A stretch of 42,029 bases of DNA from Mesonia sp. HuA40 (GCF_008017835.1 NZ_VRLT01000062.1:1-42029), one strand, 5' to 3'; positions 1 through 7,364 are shown, numbered from the stretch's first letter. Notes: a model not told the origin generated them from the letters alone. A program made the numbers and translations.

Positions 1-75
1 TTTTTACTTCATCTTTTCAAGCAGTCAGATTCATTATTTTTCCGCTTTGCTTTTCATTCCGAGGTATTTTTGCCA
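1..75. repeat. 75-bp direct repeat, left copy
   Basis: This stretch matches 41802-41876 with 73 of 75 positions identical; the differences are at 7 and 23. Similarity stops sharply after TGCCA at 71-75. Here the next bases start repeat unit A, whereas at the right copy they are unrelated. Read on the minus strand, both copies give the same 13-codon tail ending in KSKAEK and a TAA stop. It could be the 3' end of a lost gene or a dispersed genomic repeat. The true left boundary may lie outside the window. Confidence 0.85.
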
Positions 76-216
76 ACTCGTTATATCATCTCAAATATAC
101 ACTTATAATACAATTTTTTACTGGATAAAGAATAACAAGGTGATTGTGGCGAAAAGCTATTAGGTTCGCCAATCGCCTGTCGAGGCTGACTTGGTTTATT
201 AAGTAAGGTGAACACG
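71..216. repeat. Structured non-coding repeat unit A
   Basis: This unit aligns with unit B (2698-2838) over its whole length, from TGCCAACT to GAACACG, with many substitutions. It holds a hairpin: GATTG (142-146), a 2-nt bulge (147-148), GCGAA (149-153), an 11-nt loop, TTCGC (165-169) and CAATC (170-174). A weaker second stem pairs 186-192 with 201-207. It lies downstream of the minus-strand lipoprotein gene at 274-840. The function is unknown; an attC-like recombination site or a structured RNA is possible. Confidence 0.7.
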
Positions 217-273
217 ATGCAATTGTGCAGCAGCGGGGGCCGCGCGAAGGCTTAATTATTATGTTAAGTTTTT

Positions 274-840
274 TTATTTTTTCTCAAAGAAAGCTTTTAC
301 TTCAGAGTAATAATCTTCACCGTATTGTTTATAAAATTCACCGTTTGGTTTAATGATTAAAAATCCAGCACAATTTTGATGTTCCGTAAAAACATTTTCA
401 TAGAAGAAGCCTGAATCCATTATAAATTCAGGCATTTGCTCATAAATCTCTTTGTTATATGAATCTTTGGCATAAACAAAGAAATCAACTGCATTATAAT
501 TAGAACTCATTCTTGAAGAGATTCTAATTCGATTATTAGCTACTTGTTTGTTGTTTTTAACACTGTAACCAACATATATACAATTTGGTGCTTTTTGGTT
601 ATAATTTATTAGAATTGACTTGTCATTTGGAATTGTAGTTTTTAATTCTACTTCCAATCTTTTAATCAGTTCTTTGTATTCATGTTTATTTAAGGTTCCT
701 GAGTAAGCTGTTCTGCTTTTCTTGTATTTGGTATTTGGTTGGGTGTTTACATTAGTATTAGTAATAGCTTTATTAGTTCCACAAGAGATGAATAAAATGC
801 TGAAAATTAAATAGATTACTTTTTTTAATTTTTTGTTCAT
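274..840 (-). CDS. Orphan lipoprotein
   Basis: I do not recognise the family. The start at 840 is preferred over an upstream ATG at 867 because it puts a lipoprotein signal directly at the N terminus: MNKKLKKV, a hydrophobic run, then a lipobox-like FISC. The mature part of about 165 residues would be anchored by that Cys. It is polar, rich in Asn, Lys and Tyr, and has no visible catalytic motif; the C-terminal half (GFLIIKPNGEFYKQYGEDYY) looks like a small globular domain. The gene lies between repeat units A (71-216) and C (880-990), is on the same strand as the next two genes, and is AT-rich. A cargo role in an accessory array is inferred from position only. Confidence 0.75.
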   Translation of the reverse strand: MNKKLKKVIYLIFSILFISCGTNKAITNTNVNTQPNTKYKKSRTAYSGTLNKHEYKELIKRLEVELKTTIPNDKSILINYNQKAPNCIYVGYSVKNNKQVANNRIRISSRMSSNYNAVDFFVYAKDSYNKEIYEQMPEFIMDSGFFYENVFTEHQNCAGFLIIKPNGEFYKQYGEDYYSEVKAFFEKK

Positions 841-879
841 AGACTTTGATTTAATCAAATTAAGCACATCCGGTTTTTT

Positions 880-990
880 AACTCAATTATGCACTTTAAA
901 TACAATTATTTGTTGGATAAAGCGCAGCAAGTTTTAGGTGACGCACGGGAGCAGGTGCACAGGCCACAAGAAGGTTTAGTTGTTGGCAAT
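880..990. repeat. Partial repeat unit C
   Basis: Bases from about 880 to 923 (AACTCAATTATGCACTTTAA onward through TGGATAAAG) align with 94-130 of unit A. The right half is different: it is GC-richer, has a GCAC/GTGC pairing around 943-959, and ends in GTTGGCAATAG, the inverted form of the TGCCAAC that opens units A and B. It separates the gene at 274-840 from the one at 996-1925. It looks like a diverged or recombined member of the same unit. Confidence 0.5.
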
Positions 991-995
991 AGGTT

Positions 996-1925
996 TTATT
1001 TTATTTCTGTTGTATTTAACAATATTGCAGGGGTTAAAAGTATTCTTTTGTGAGGAGTTTTAAACAAGTAATTTGCAAAATCATATTTAATCCTTAAATT
1101 ACTATTTGTTAAATTAGCTGACTGTTCAGAGGTTGTTGTATTAAAAGTTTTGGAATAATAATTATTTTCATTGGATAATTGAAATTTCAATTTAGTACGA
1201 TCTTTATTTTTTGGAAGAATTTTTTTATCGTTTTCATCTAAGTAATATAAAGCTTCTATATATACAAATAATTTCGTGTTTTCTTTGAATAAAATATCCT
1301 CTTTGTGTTCAATCTCAATTCTGTTTTTCTGTTTTGAGTTTAAATAGAGGGTATCGGTGGAGTAAATGTTTTGATTAAACTGTAGTGTTTGTAAGTTACC
1401 AAATGGTAAACTTTCTTCTACTTCAAAAAAGTGAATCTTATAGGCTGTTTTATATTTTACTTTATCTACATAAAAAATAGTATGATTAATGTTTAAGTTA
1501 TTTTTGTAATTATGAAAAATAGTACCAAAGGTTAGTTCTGGCATCAATAATCTACTTCTTGAATGTCTAATTCTATTTGATTCTCCTAATATAATATATT
1601 CGTTTTTTTTTGAAGAGACTACAACATCATCTAATCTTATGTATTCTTTAGTTAAAAAAACAGGTTCGTTCAGGTTTTCCATTTTTATTATACTTGTTTT
1701 ATAACCTGTTTTAATAAACTCTATTTTGTTATACTTAATATTACTAGGTATAACAGTAGCACTATTATTTTTTGTTACATTGGTGTAAACAACTTTATCG
1801 TCATTATAAAGTATAAAAGTAACAGAATCTATTAAATCATACGTATCAGTATCTAAAACAATAAATTTTTGGCCAAAAATGTTTAAAGAAAAAAATAATA
1901 AAATATAAAAAATTGTTTTCCTCAT
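996..1925 (-). CDS. Secreted CarboxypepD_reg-like protein
   Basis: A 309-residue exported protein. The N terminus MRKTIFYILLFFSLNIFGQ is a clear Sec signal peptide ending in FGQ, common in this phylum. Residues about 20-105 resemble the short beta-sandwich (CarboxypepD_reg-like) found in many Bacteroidota surface proteins, with a substituted property phrase, an FIKTGYKTSII strand and LDDVVVSS, the usual end of that domain. The remaining 200 residues carry no motif I recognise. It follows the broken lipoprotein gene on the same strand, separated by a strong terminator palindrome, and lies upstream of unit C. The N-terminal domain call is moderate; the overall role is unknown. Confidence 0.7.
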   Translation of the reverse strand: MRKTIFYILLFFSLNIFGQKFIVLDTDTYDLIDSVTFILYNDDKVVYTNVTKNNSATVIPSNIKYNKIEFIKTGYKTSIIKMENLNEPVFLTKEYIRLDDVVVSSKKNEYIILGESNRIRHSRSRLLMPELTFGTIFHNYKNNLNINHTIFYVDKVKYKTAYKIHFFEVEESLPFGNLQTLQFNQNIYSTDTLYLNSKQKNRIEIEHKEDILFKENTKLFVYIEALYYLDENDKKILPKNKDRTKLKFQLSNENNYYSKTFNTTTSEQSANLTNSNLRIKYDFANYLFKTPHKRILLTPAILLNTTEIK

Positions 1926-1943
1926 TTTATCCTATTTAAGAAT

Positions 1944-1975
1944 AAGCCGTACTGTTGAATTCAACAGTACGGCTT
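1944..1975 (-). terminator. Perfect 32-nt palindrome, terminator
   Basis: The two 16-nt arms (1944-1959 and 1960-1975) are exact reverse complements centred on GAATTC. It starts 15 nt beyond the restored stop codon of the lipoprotein gene at 1991-2617 and lies 18 nt before the start of the next gene. This fits a terminator between two separately transcribed genes. A palindromic protein-binding site is an alternative. Confidence 0.6.
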
Positions 1976-1990
1976 TCGGTTCATTATTAT

Positions 1991-2617
1991 TTAAGGTTGA
2001 TATTCTTCATTACACCCAACTGTTTCTTGTCCATAGCCATTTTCTTTCATAACTGGCTCATCGTCTGTAAGTTTGAAACCTAGAAAATAATATGCTCTAT
2101 ATACACCTCTTTCACCATTTACACAAGCTCCATAAGAATAGCGCCAACCTAGCGCGATTGGTTGAGGATTGCCTGTTACTGGATCTGGAATGGTAGGATT
2201 TCTAATAATTCAGATAATATCAAACTGGTCTGTTGGTTCATACTCATGATATTGACTGATTTCATTATAAACTACTCTTTCTGATGTTTCTGTATTTGTT
2301 ACAGTTAATGTAAAGTTTACTCTGTCTACATCTACAGTAGTACCCGCTCCATCTGTTTGAGTATTTTCAAATGAATATCTACTAGCTATTTCTTCATCTC
2401 CAACAAAAACTTCTCTAATAATATAACCATCAATTTCAGCTGTTCTGATTGTTGATTCGGTGTAGTTTTGAGAGGAGATTAAACCTTCATTTAATGATTC
2501 TCCTTCAATTGCTGCTTTTTCGTCAATTTGTTGATTGTCTACTGAACAACCTGTAAAAATAATCGCACTAACGAAAAGTGCAATTAAAAAATGCAATGAT
2601 AACTTTAAATTTTTCAT
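1991..2617 (-). pseudogene. Lipoprotein gene interrupted by in-frame TGA
   Basis: The reading frame opens with MKNLKLSLHFLIALFVSAII and a lipobox (FTGC), so the product would be a membrane-anchored lipoprotein. It stops at a TGA at 2210-2212 after 135 residues. Without any frameshift the same frame then runs on for 72 more codons (IIRNPTIPDPVTGNPQP..., ending VGCNEEYQP) to a TAA at 1991-1993, directly before a strong palindromic terminator. The original protein was therefore about 208 residues. The C-terminal part has two Cys (GACVNGERG and VGCNEEY) and looks like a folded secreted domain. Family not recognised. The TGA could be a real nonsense mutation or a base error. Confidence 0.75.
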
Positions 2618-2697
2618 AATTATTAAAATTTAGTTTGTGCCTACTATTGTTTTATGGTTCCTGTTCGGCTAATTTCCCCATTTTTTTTCTAATTATT

Positions 2698-2838
2698 GCC
2701 AACTGATAACATCTAATCAACATACACTCTTAATACACTTTATACTGGATAAGTGCAAAAAGTTATTGAAGTGAAAATTTAGCAGGTTCGCCAATAGCCT
2801 GTCAAGGTTGACTTAAATTTCAAGTCAAGGAGAACACG
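2698..2838. repeat. Structured non-coding repeat unit B
   Basis: Second full-length copy of the unit at 71-216. Its hairpin is TATTG (2764-2768), a 2-nt bulge, GTGAA (2771-2775), an 11-nt loop, TTCGC (2787-2791) and CAATA (2792-2796). Bulge and loop lengths equal those in unit A, and the outermost pair changes from G-C to T-A. A second stem pairs TTGACTT (2808-2814) with AAGTCAA (2822-2828). It lies just upstream of the minus-strand lipoprotein gene. Confidence 0.7.
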
Positions 2839-3000
2839 TTAAAATCGGGTACCAGAAAGAGCATTTTGTTTGTATTCCCAAAAATATATAACTTTTTAGA
2901 AATATGTTATTATTTACAGAGATTTTTATTAAATAGCATTAGGTTTTATGTTTATTTAAGAAGCAGGTGATATCGTTTTCAAGGTCTTGTTTTAAATATG

Positions 3001-3384
3001 CTAATGCCCCCCTACTCCTGGAAATGGTGATTTCACAAAGCTGAAGTCAAGTATTTTTTGATAGATGCATTGCTCTACTAGGTAAGGCACTAAGTGCTCA
3101 TAAATTTGATTGTTTGTACTTGCTGTGGCTTGAATAAAGATATATTCTGGCAGTTTATCATTACAGCATAACGCCTTGATTCTTCACAATATTCATTTAT
3201 AAAATAGGTGAGTTCACTGAACTGGAATTTTTATTATTTGTTTTGATGATAATGGAGCCGTTTTTATTGTCATCTGCTGTGCTATCGGCTTCTTCAAAGG
3301 CTGTAATTTCAATTCTTTCTAACTTTGGTGGTTATTGAACCAAAGCGACAATAGCTTATATAAATATTGGGTTTCCTCTGGCAT
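3001..3384 (-). pseudogene. Decayed gene with several frameshifts
   Basis: The minus strand gives a chain of coding-like segments in different frames. It runs from an ATG at 3384 (MPEETQYLYKLLSLWFNN), through LERIEITAFEEADSTADDN and GSIIIKTNNKNSS, FSELTYFINEYCEESRRYAV and KLPEYIFIQATASTNNQIYE, to KILDFSFVKSPFPGVGGH and a TAG at 3001-3003. Together they would make a protein of about 127 residues with the acidic, amphipathic composition of real protein. At least three frame changes are needed. I do not recognise the family; it may be only the C-terminal part of something larger. Confidence 0.6.
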
Positions 3385-3680
3385 AGAAATTTATAAAAAT
3401 TTGCGCGTTTACCTAACTAACGGTAAAGGACAAATCTTTGTAGTAACATTTAATCTTTGAAATTAGAATTTTCTAATTAATTAATGCCAGAATTTTAGAG
3501 TAGTCTACAAAAAGGAGAGGCCTAACTGCAAAATCAGAGTACAATTGAAATTAAAAAGATAGACTTGGATTACTTTGAAGAGTGAAAAAATTGAGCTTAA
3601 AATGATTAATGTATCAGTTAAAGAAATAAAAGAACCTTTTCTAGCCTCTAGCAATACATTTTTGATACATTTATCGCAAT
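3385..3680. other. Intergenic stretch without recognised gene
   Basis: This AT-rich stretch lies between the decayed frame at 3001-3384 and the tRNA terminator. A short AT-rich inverted repeat (TTAGAATTTTCTAA) is visible near 3464-3477. I found no convincing reading frame or known RNA. The 160 bases at 2839-3000 are similarly empty. Confidence 0.4.
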
Positions 3681-3720
3681 AAAAAAACCTTAAACACTTA
3701 CTATTTAAGTGTTTAGGGTT
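3681..3720 (-). terminator. Terminator downstream of tRNA-Pro
   Basis: AACC plus TAAACACTTA (3687-3700) pairs with TAAGTGTTTA plus GGTT (3706-3720), leaving a 5-nt loop. On the minus strand the hairpin is followed by a run of seven U (complement of 3681-3687). This is a textbook intrinsic terminator 8 nt past the tRNA-Pro 3' end. Confidence 0.8.
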
Positions 3721-3727
3721 CTTAAAG

Positions 3728-3802
3728 TCGGGGTGGCAGGATTCGAACCTGCGACCTCCTGCTCCCAAAGCAGGCGCGATGACCGGGCTACGCTACACCC
3801 CG
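3728..3802 (-). tRNA. tRNA-Pro (anticodon TGG)
   Basis: The minus-strand sequence folds as a standard cloverleaf. The acceptor CGGGGTG (3796-3802) pairs with CACCCCG (3729-3735) with discriminator A at 3728. The T arm contains GGTTCGAATCC, and the anticodon arm CCTGC-TTTGGGA-GCAGG has TGG at the centre. The 3' CCA is not encoded. An apparent ORF over this region (MGAGGRRFESCHPD) is only the tRNA read as protein. Confidence 0.95.
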
Positions 3803-3864
3803 AGTGGTGTATTTGGGTTTGCAAATATAAAACTATTTTTTAAACTCACAAACATTTTTTTTTG

Positions 3865-3947
3865 CGGAGAGACCGGGATTCGAACCCGGGCATCCAAAAA
3901 GGATGACAGCTTAGCAGGCTGCTGCATTACCACTCTGCCACCTCTCC
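3865..3947 (-). tRNA. tRNA-Ser (anticodon GCT)
   Basis: The acceptor GGAGAGG (3941-3947) pairs with TCTCTCC (3866-3872). The anticodon arm GCAGC-CTGCTAA-GCTGT carries GCT, decoding AGC/AGT. The long variable arm (CATCC, T-rich loop, GGATG) is diagnostic for class II tRNA-Ser. The T arm GGGTTCGAATCCC is intact. It lies 62 nt upstream of tRNA-Pro on the same strand, so co-transcription is likely. Confidence 0.95.
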
Positions 3948-4252
3948 AATATGTATGAACGTTGCAACCTAAATTGCGATTGCAAATATAGAGTCTTAAT
4001 ATGTTCTTACCAAACTTTTGCGAGGCTTTTTCTTACTAATTTTAAGACAAAAAGCTAGCATACTATAAACTAGTTATTTATACTTAAAATAAAAAAAATA
4101 ATTAGCTTAATTTAATGGGAAAACATTCTATTATTGAAAGATTTCCATTTCAAAACAAACCTTTCCAATGCTAAAACGGATAAATTTTTAGCCAAAAAGC
4201 TAAGATTGCTTTATCGAAAAAATGTTGTATTTTTAAAAGTAAGTAAAATGTT
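3948..4252. other. Intergenic stretch, nothing recognised
   Basis: AT-rich DNA between the divergent tRNA-Ser gene and the decayed Crp/Fnr gene. It must hold the tRNA promoter and once held the promoter of the plus-strand genes. No gene, RNA or clear repeat could be identified. Confidence 0.4.
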
Positions 4253-4689
4253 ATGATTGCAGAGTCGAGTTTAATTGATTTTATAGCTGAAAAAAGATGT
4301 TGTGCCAAGAAGGAATATATTTTTAAACAAGACCAACCAGCTTTATTTTATCTTCAAATTGCTTCTGGAGAGGTAAAAATGAATAATTACCAGCCAAATG
4401 GTAAGGAGTTTATTCAGGCCATTTTTTCGGCGCTTAGAAGTTTTGGAGAGCCTCCTCTATCTGCCGATATCGTTTATCCTTCCAAAACTATGGCAACCTA
4501 GAGAAGTTATATTTGGCGGCTTCCTAAATCGGCTTTTTACAATTTACTTCGTCAAGAGCCTGATACGCACATTAGAGTAAGTCAAGCTATTGCCAAACGT
4601 TTACGCTAAAAAGCCTTAATGCCAGCTGGAATTACCACAGCAAAGTCCGGTAAATAGGATTTTGAAAATTCGTTTTCTATATTTAAGGC
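4253..4689 (+). pseudogene. Decayed Crp/Fnr-family regulator gene
   Basis: The start MIAESSLIDFIAEKRCCAKK and the phrase FYLQIASGEVKMNNYQPNGKEF, then RSFGEPPL, match the cyclic-nucleotide-binding beta-roll of the Crp/Fnr family. A TAG at 4499-4501 stops it after 82 residues. The same frame continues (RSYIWRLPKSAFYNLLRQEP..., VSQAIAKRLR) to a TAA at 4607-4609. In another frame NRILKIRFLYLRR (about 4650-4690) recalls the end of the dimer helix. The whole DNA-binding HTH region is then missing, and the next recognisable sequence is DUF488. The family is usually about 190-230 residues, so this gene has lost its reading frame and its output domain. Confidence 0.8.
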
Positions 4690-5055
4690 GTGCAACGTAT
4701 AATTGTCAAACGCATTTATGAAACGCCCACCAACATGATGGATATAGGGTTTTAATTGATAAAATTTGGCCGCGAGGTATAAGCAAGGAAGATGCTGAGC
4801 TTGACGAATGGCTTAAGGAAATTGCTCCTTCTCCAGTTTTCAAAAAAATTTCACCAATGAGATGATCGTTTCGAAGAATTCAGTAAAAAATACCAAGAAG
4901 AGCTGAGTGAGAATCATGAGGAGGTCATAAAAGAACTTAAAAAGAAACGAGAAAAGCATCAAATTTGTTAGCTTTACGGAGATAAAAACACCCAATCGAA
5001 CCACGTGAAGGTTCTTGAGGAATATCTAAAAAACAATAAATTTTGCCACCTTTGA
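4690..5055 (+). pseudogene. Decayed DUF488-family gene
   Basis: Three frame segments together match the DUF488 family, small proteins of about 115-120 residues and uncertain function. QRIIVKRIYETPTN comes from a GTG at 4690. In a second frame comes GYRVLIDKIWPRGISKEDAE then LDEWLKEIAPSP. In a third come DDRFEEFSKKYQEELSENHE and, past a TAG, LYGDKNTQSNHVKVLEEYL. The RLWPRGISK-type motif (here KIWPRGISK) is the family signature. Two frameshifts and at least one stop make it non-functional. It sits directly after the truncated Crp/Fnr remnant with no spacer, suggesting a deletion between them. Confidence 0.8.
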
Positions 5056-5498
5056 AAAGAGTAGAACAGATACGAGATTTTAGTAGAGAACATCATTTTG
5101 GTTTGTTATTAGGATGGAAAATTAAAACAGGTTTAAATAAAAATATAGACCCTAATCGTATACTAAGGTATGTGAACTGGTTCTGGAAAAACCATCTCAT
5201 TCCCCATTTTGAAGAAGAAGAACGTTTATTATTTCCTTTATTACCCGAAAACAATTCGCTAAGAAAAAAGGCATTAGAACAGCATGAGGAAATTTACAAG
5301 AAAATTACAAATCTACAAGCAGAAGCTTCAAGTTTACTAGCTTTTAAAGACCTTTTAGATGCTCATATTCGCTTCGAAGAAAGAGAACTCTTTATGGAAA
5401 TTCAAAACAGAGCCACATCTCAACAACTCGACCAAGTTGCAGAACTACATCAATCAACCAATTTTGTTGAAAATACCGAAGATATGTTCTGGAAATAA
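5043..5498 (+). CDS. Hemerythrin-like HHE domain protein
   Basis: A 150-residue helical protein of the hemerythrin/HHE cation-binding family, expected to hold a di-iron centre that binds O2 or senses redox state. Candidate ligands are His16-His17 (SREHH), His50 and His54 with the EEEER run (NHLIPHFEEEERLLFP), His79-E (QHEEIY) and His106 with EERE (DAHIRFEERELF). No ATG exists at the N terminus. The frame is open only from 5040 (ATT, TTG, then a TTG at 5052) after a TAA at 5037-5039, so translation would need a TTG or ATT start. It overlaps the end of the decayed DUF488 gene, and a lost ATG is plausible. The body of the protein is intact. Confidence 0.75.
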   Translation: MPPLKRVEQIRDFSREHHFGLLLGWKIKTGLNKNIDPNRILRYVNWFWKNHLIPHFEEEERLLFPLLPENNSLRKKALEQHEEIYKKITNLQAEASSLLAFKDLLDAHIRFEERELFMEIQNRATSQQLDQVAELHQSTNFVENTEDMFWK

Positions 5499-5505
5499 TT
5501 TTTAT

Positions 5506-5513
5506 TACTTTTG
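5506..5513 (+). promoter_or_regulatory. -7 element TACTTTTG
   Basis: This matches the Bacteroidota sigma-ABfrA -7 consensus TAnnTTTG and lies 14 nt before the ATG of the small membrane protein gene. No convincing TTTG -33 element is seen at the usual distance. Confidence 0.5.
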
Positions 5514-5527
5514 CCTAAAAATATAGC

Positions 5528-5755
5528 ATGTCTAGCTTTATCAAAATCAGTTTAGTAAAAAATATCATCTTCGGATTGCTTTTTGGGGTAATTTATCTTC
5601 TGTTAAATTATTATTCTGGATTAGAACCGACCTACAACTTAATAATTGCTATGTGCATTGGTTACTTTATCTCACCAAGATTGCGCAAGCATAAAACTCA
5701 AATGGGATATATAACTCAAGTTTTTTGGTTGGGTAAAAAAGTTTATCAAGAATAA
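5528..5755 (+). CDS. Small two-helix membrane protein
   Basis: A 75-residue inner-membrane protein. A short N-terminal amphipathic stretch is followed by one membrane segment (NIIFGLLFGVIYLLLNYY), a brief loop (SGLEPT), a second segment (YNLIIAMCIGYFIS) and a basic cytoplasmic tail (PRLRKHK...). I do not recognise a named family, though short proteins of this shape are common in Flavobacteriaceae. It has its own -7 element. Its stop codon lies 4 nt from the convergent pgi stop, with no terminator between. Function unknown. Confidence 0.75.
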   Translation: MSSFIKISLVKNIIFGLLFGVIYLLLNYYSGLEPTYNLIIAMCIGYFISPRLRKHKTQMGYITQVFWLGKKVYQE

Positions 5756-5759
5756 TGGT

Positions 5760-7364
5760 TTAGCTTAAAAATTCTTTTAATAGCTTTTGCGTTGAAGCAT
5801 CTAGTTGCTGATTTATTTCTTTCTCTTTAAGTTGCGGTATAATTTTTTTTGCCAATTGTTTTCCCAGCTCAACTCCCCATTGATCGTAACTAAAAATATT
5901 CCAAATTACTCCTTGAACAAATATTTTATGTTCATATATCGCTAAAAGCTTACCCATAGAACTTGGGGTGAGCTTATTTATTAAAATACTCGTACTAGGC
6001 TTATTCCCCTTAAAAACCTTGTAAGCAGCTTGACGTTTTTTAAGATCTGGTGTAAATCCGGCTATTTCTTTTTCAACCTCTTCGGCACTTTTCCCTGTTA
6101 ATAAGGCCTGACTTTGAGCAAAGAAATTTGCCATTAAAATACCGTGATGCTCTTTATTGGGATGCAAAGGTTTTTTAAAACCGATTAAATCTAAAGGAAT
6201 TAATTTGGTTCCTTGATGTAATAACTGAAAAAAAGCGTGTTGTGCATTGCTTCCTACTGCTCCCCATACAATGGTACCGGTTTGATAATTTATTGGTTCT
6301 CCTGATCGATCGGTTTGTTTTCCGTTGCTTTCCATAACGGCCTGTTGTAAGTAGGGTATCAATTTCTCTAAATAAGTAGAATAAGGCACTACGGCTTCAG
6401 TTTCGGTTTTAAAAAAGTTATTATACCATACACTTATCAAGCCCATTAAAACTGGAATATTTTGCCTAAAAGGTGCTTGCGAAAAATGCGAGTCCATTTT
6501 TTGAGCTCCAGCCAACAAATCAGTAAAGTTTTTATATCCTAGCGCACAGGCTATAGACAGTCCAACCGAACTCCATAAAGAAAAACGACCTCCCACCCAA
6601 TCCCACATAGGGAAAGTGTTTTCTGGTAAAATTCCAAAATCTTGAACAGCTTTAAGATTGCTCGATACCGCTACAAAATGATGCTCAACTGCCTCTTGAC
6701 TCGCTTTTTCTACAAACCATGATCTTATAGTAGAAGCATTTACAAGGGTTTCTTGAGTGCCAAAGCTTTTGCTTACCACGATAAAAAGGGTTGTTTCTGG
6801 ATTTATTTTTTTAAAAAGCTCTGCTGTATGATCGCTATCGATATTTGAAATAAAATGTGTTTGCAAGTGATTTTTATAATGTTGCAATGCTTCTACTACC
6901 ATTTTTGGCCCTAAATCACTACCTCCAATACCAATATTTACAATATCTGTAAACGCCTTTCCGGAATAACCTTTTTTCTCTCCCCTAATTAGTTTTTCTG
7001 AAAAAATGTTTATTTGCTCCAGATTTTGCTGCACTTCTTTAGGTTTTTCTGCAGCACGCAAGGCAGTATGCCATACCGCTCTATTCTCTGTTTTATTGAT
7101 TTTTACTCCATTAAATTGATCTTGAATAGCTTGTTCTAATTGCATCTCATGCGCTAAATCAAGCAACAGCTCAACTGTTTTTTCATCAATTCTATTTTTT
7201 GAAAAATCTACATAAAAATCCTCCCATTCTAAACTGAGCTGCTCTACTCGTTTAGCATCCTGCTTAAACCAAGTCAACATTTCGGCTGTCTCAATTTTCT
7301 CAAAGTGGGCTTGTAGTTGCGCCCAGGCTTTTGTTTCTGTAGGATTTTTTGCAATTAATGCCAT
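5760..7364 (-). CDS. pgi: Glucose-6-phosphate isomerase
   Basis: Interconverts glucose 6-phosphate and fructose 6-phosphate in the cytoplasm, in glycolysis and gluconeogenesis. At 534 residues it is close to the usual long bacterial/eukaryotic form. Both family signatures are visible: DWVGGRFSLWSSVGLS at about 255-270 and FSYDQWGVELGKQLAKK at about 491-507. The catalytic Glu sits in VMESNGK (Glu345), the His in GSNAQHAFF (His376), and the Lys in the last signature (Lys502). The SIS phosphate-binding segment is NIGIGGSDLG (143-152). The gene is last in the minus-strand operon pfkA-gap-kinase-pgi; its first base coincides with the last base of the kinase frame (7364), implying translational coupling. 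Confidence 0.97.
   Translation of the reverse strand: MALIAKNPTETKAWAQLQAHFEKIETAEMLTWFKQDAKRVEQLSLEWEDFYVDFSKNRIDEKTVELLLDLAHEMQLEQAIQDQFNGVKINKTENRAVWHTALRAAEKPKEVQQNLEQINIFSEKLIRGEKKGYSGKAFTDIVNIGIGGSDLGPKMVVEALQHYKNHLQTHFISNIDSDHTAELFKKINPETTLFIVVSKSFGTQETLVNASTIRSWFVEKASQEAVEHHFVAVSSNLKAVQDFGILPENTFPMWDWVGGRFSLWSSVGLSIACALGYKNFTDLLAGAQKMDSHFSQAPFRQNIPVLMGLISVWYNNFFKTETEAVVPYSTYLEKLIPYLQQAVMESNGKQTDRSGEPINYQTGTIVWGAVGSNAQHAFFQLLHQGTKLIPLDLIGFKKPLHPNKEHHGILMANFFAQSQALLTGKSAEEVEKEIAGFTPDLKKRQAAYKVFKGNKPSTSILINKLTPSSMGKLLAIYEHKIFVQGVIWNIFSYDQWGVELGKQLAKKIIPQLKEKEINQQLDASTQKLLKEFLS

Noticed and set aside
71-990. Classical integron attC sites
   Set aside because: The TGCCAAC/GTTGGCA ends do not match RYYYAAC/GTTRRRY exactly, and no integrase is present. 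Kept only as an attC-like hypothesis.
3505-3768. 87-residue minus-strand ORF
   Set aside because: It starts inside the tRNA-Pro gene (GAGGRRFESCHPD is a tRNA read as protein) and then runs through a terminator.
4398-4580. 60-residue plus-strand ORF over the Crp/Fnr remnant
   Set aside because: It is a shifted frame of the decayed gene; the in-frame continuation after the TAG gives the better family match.
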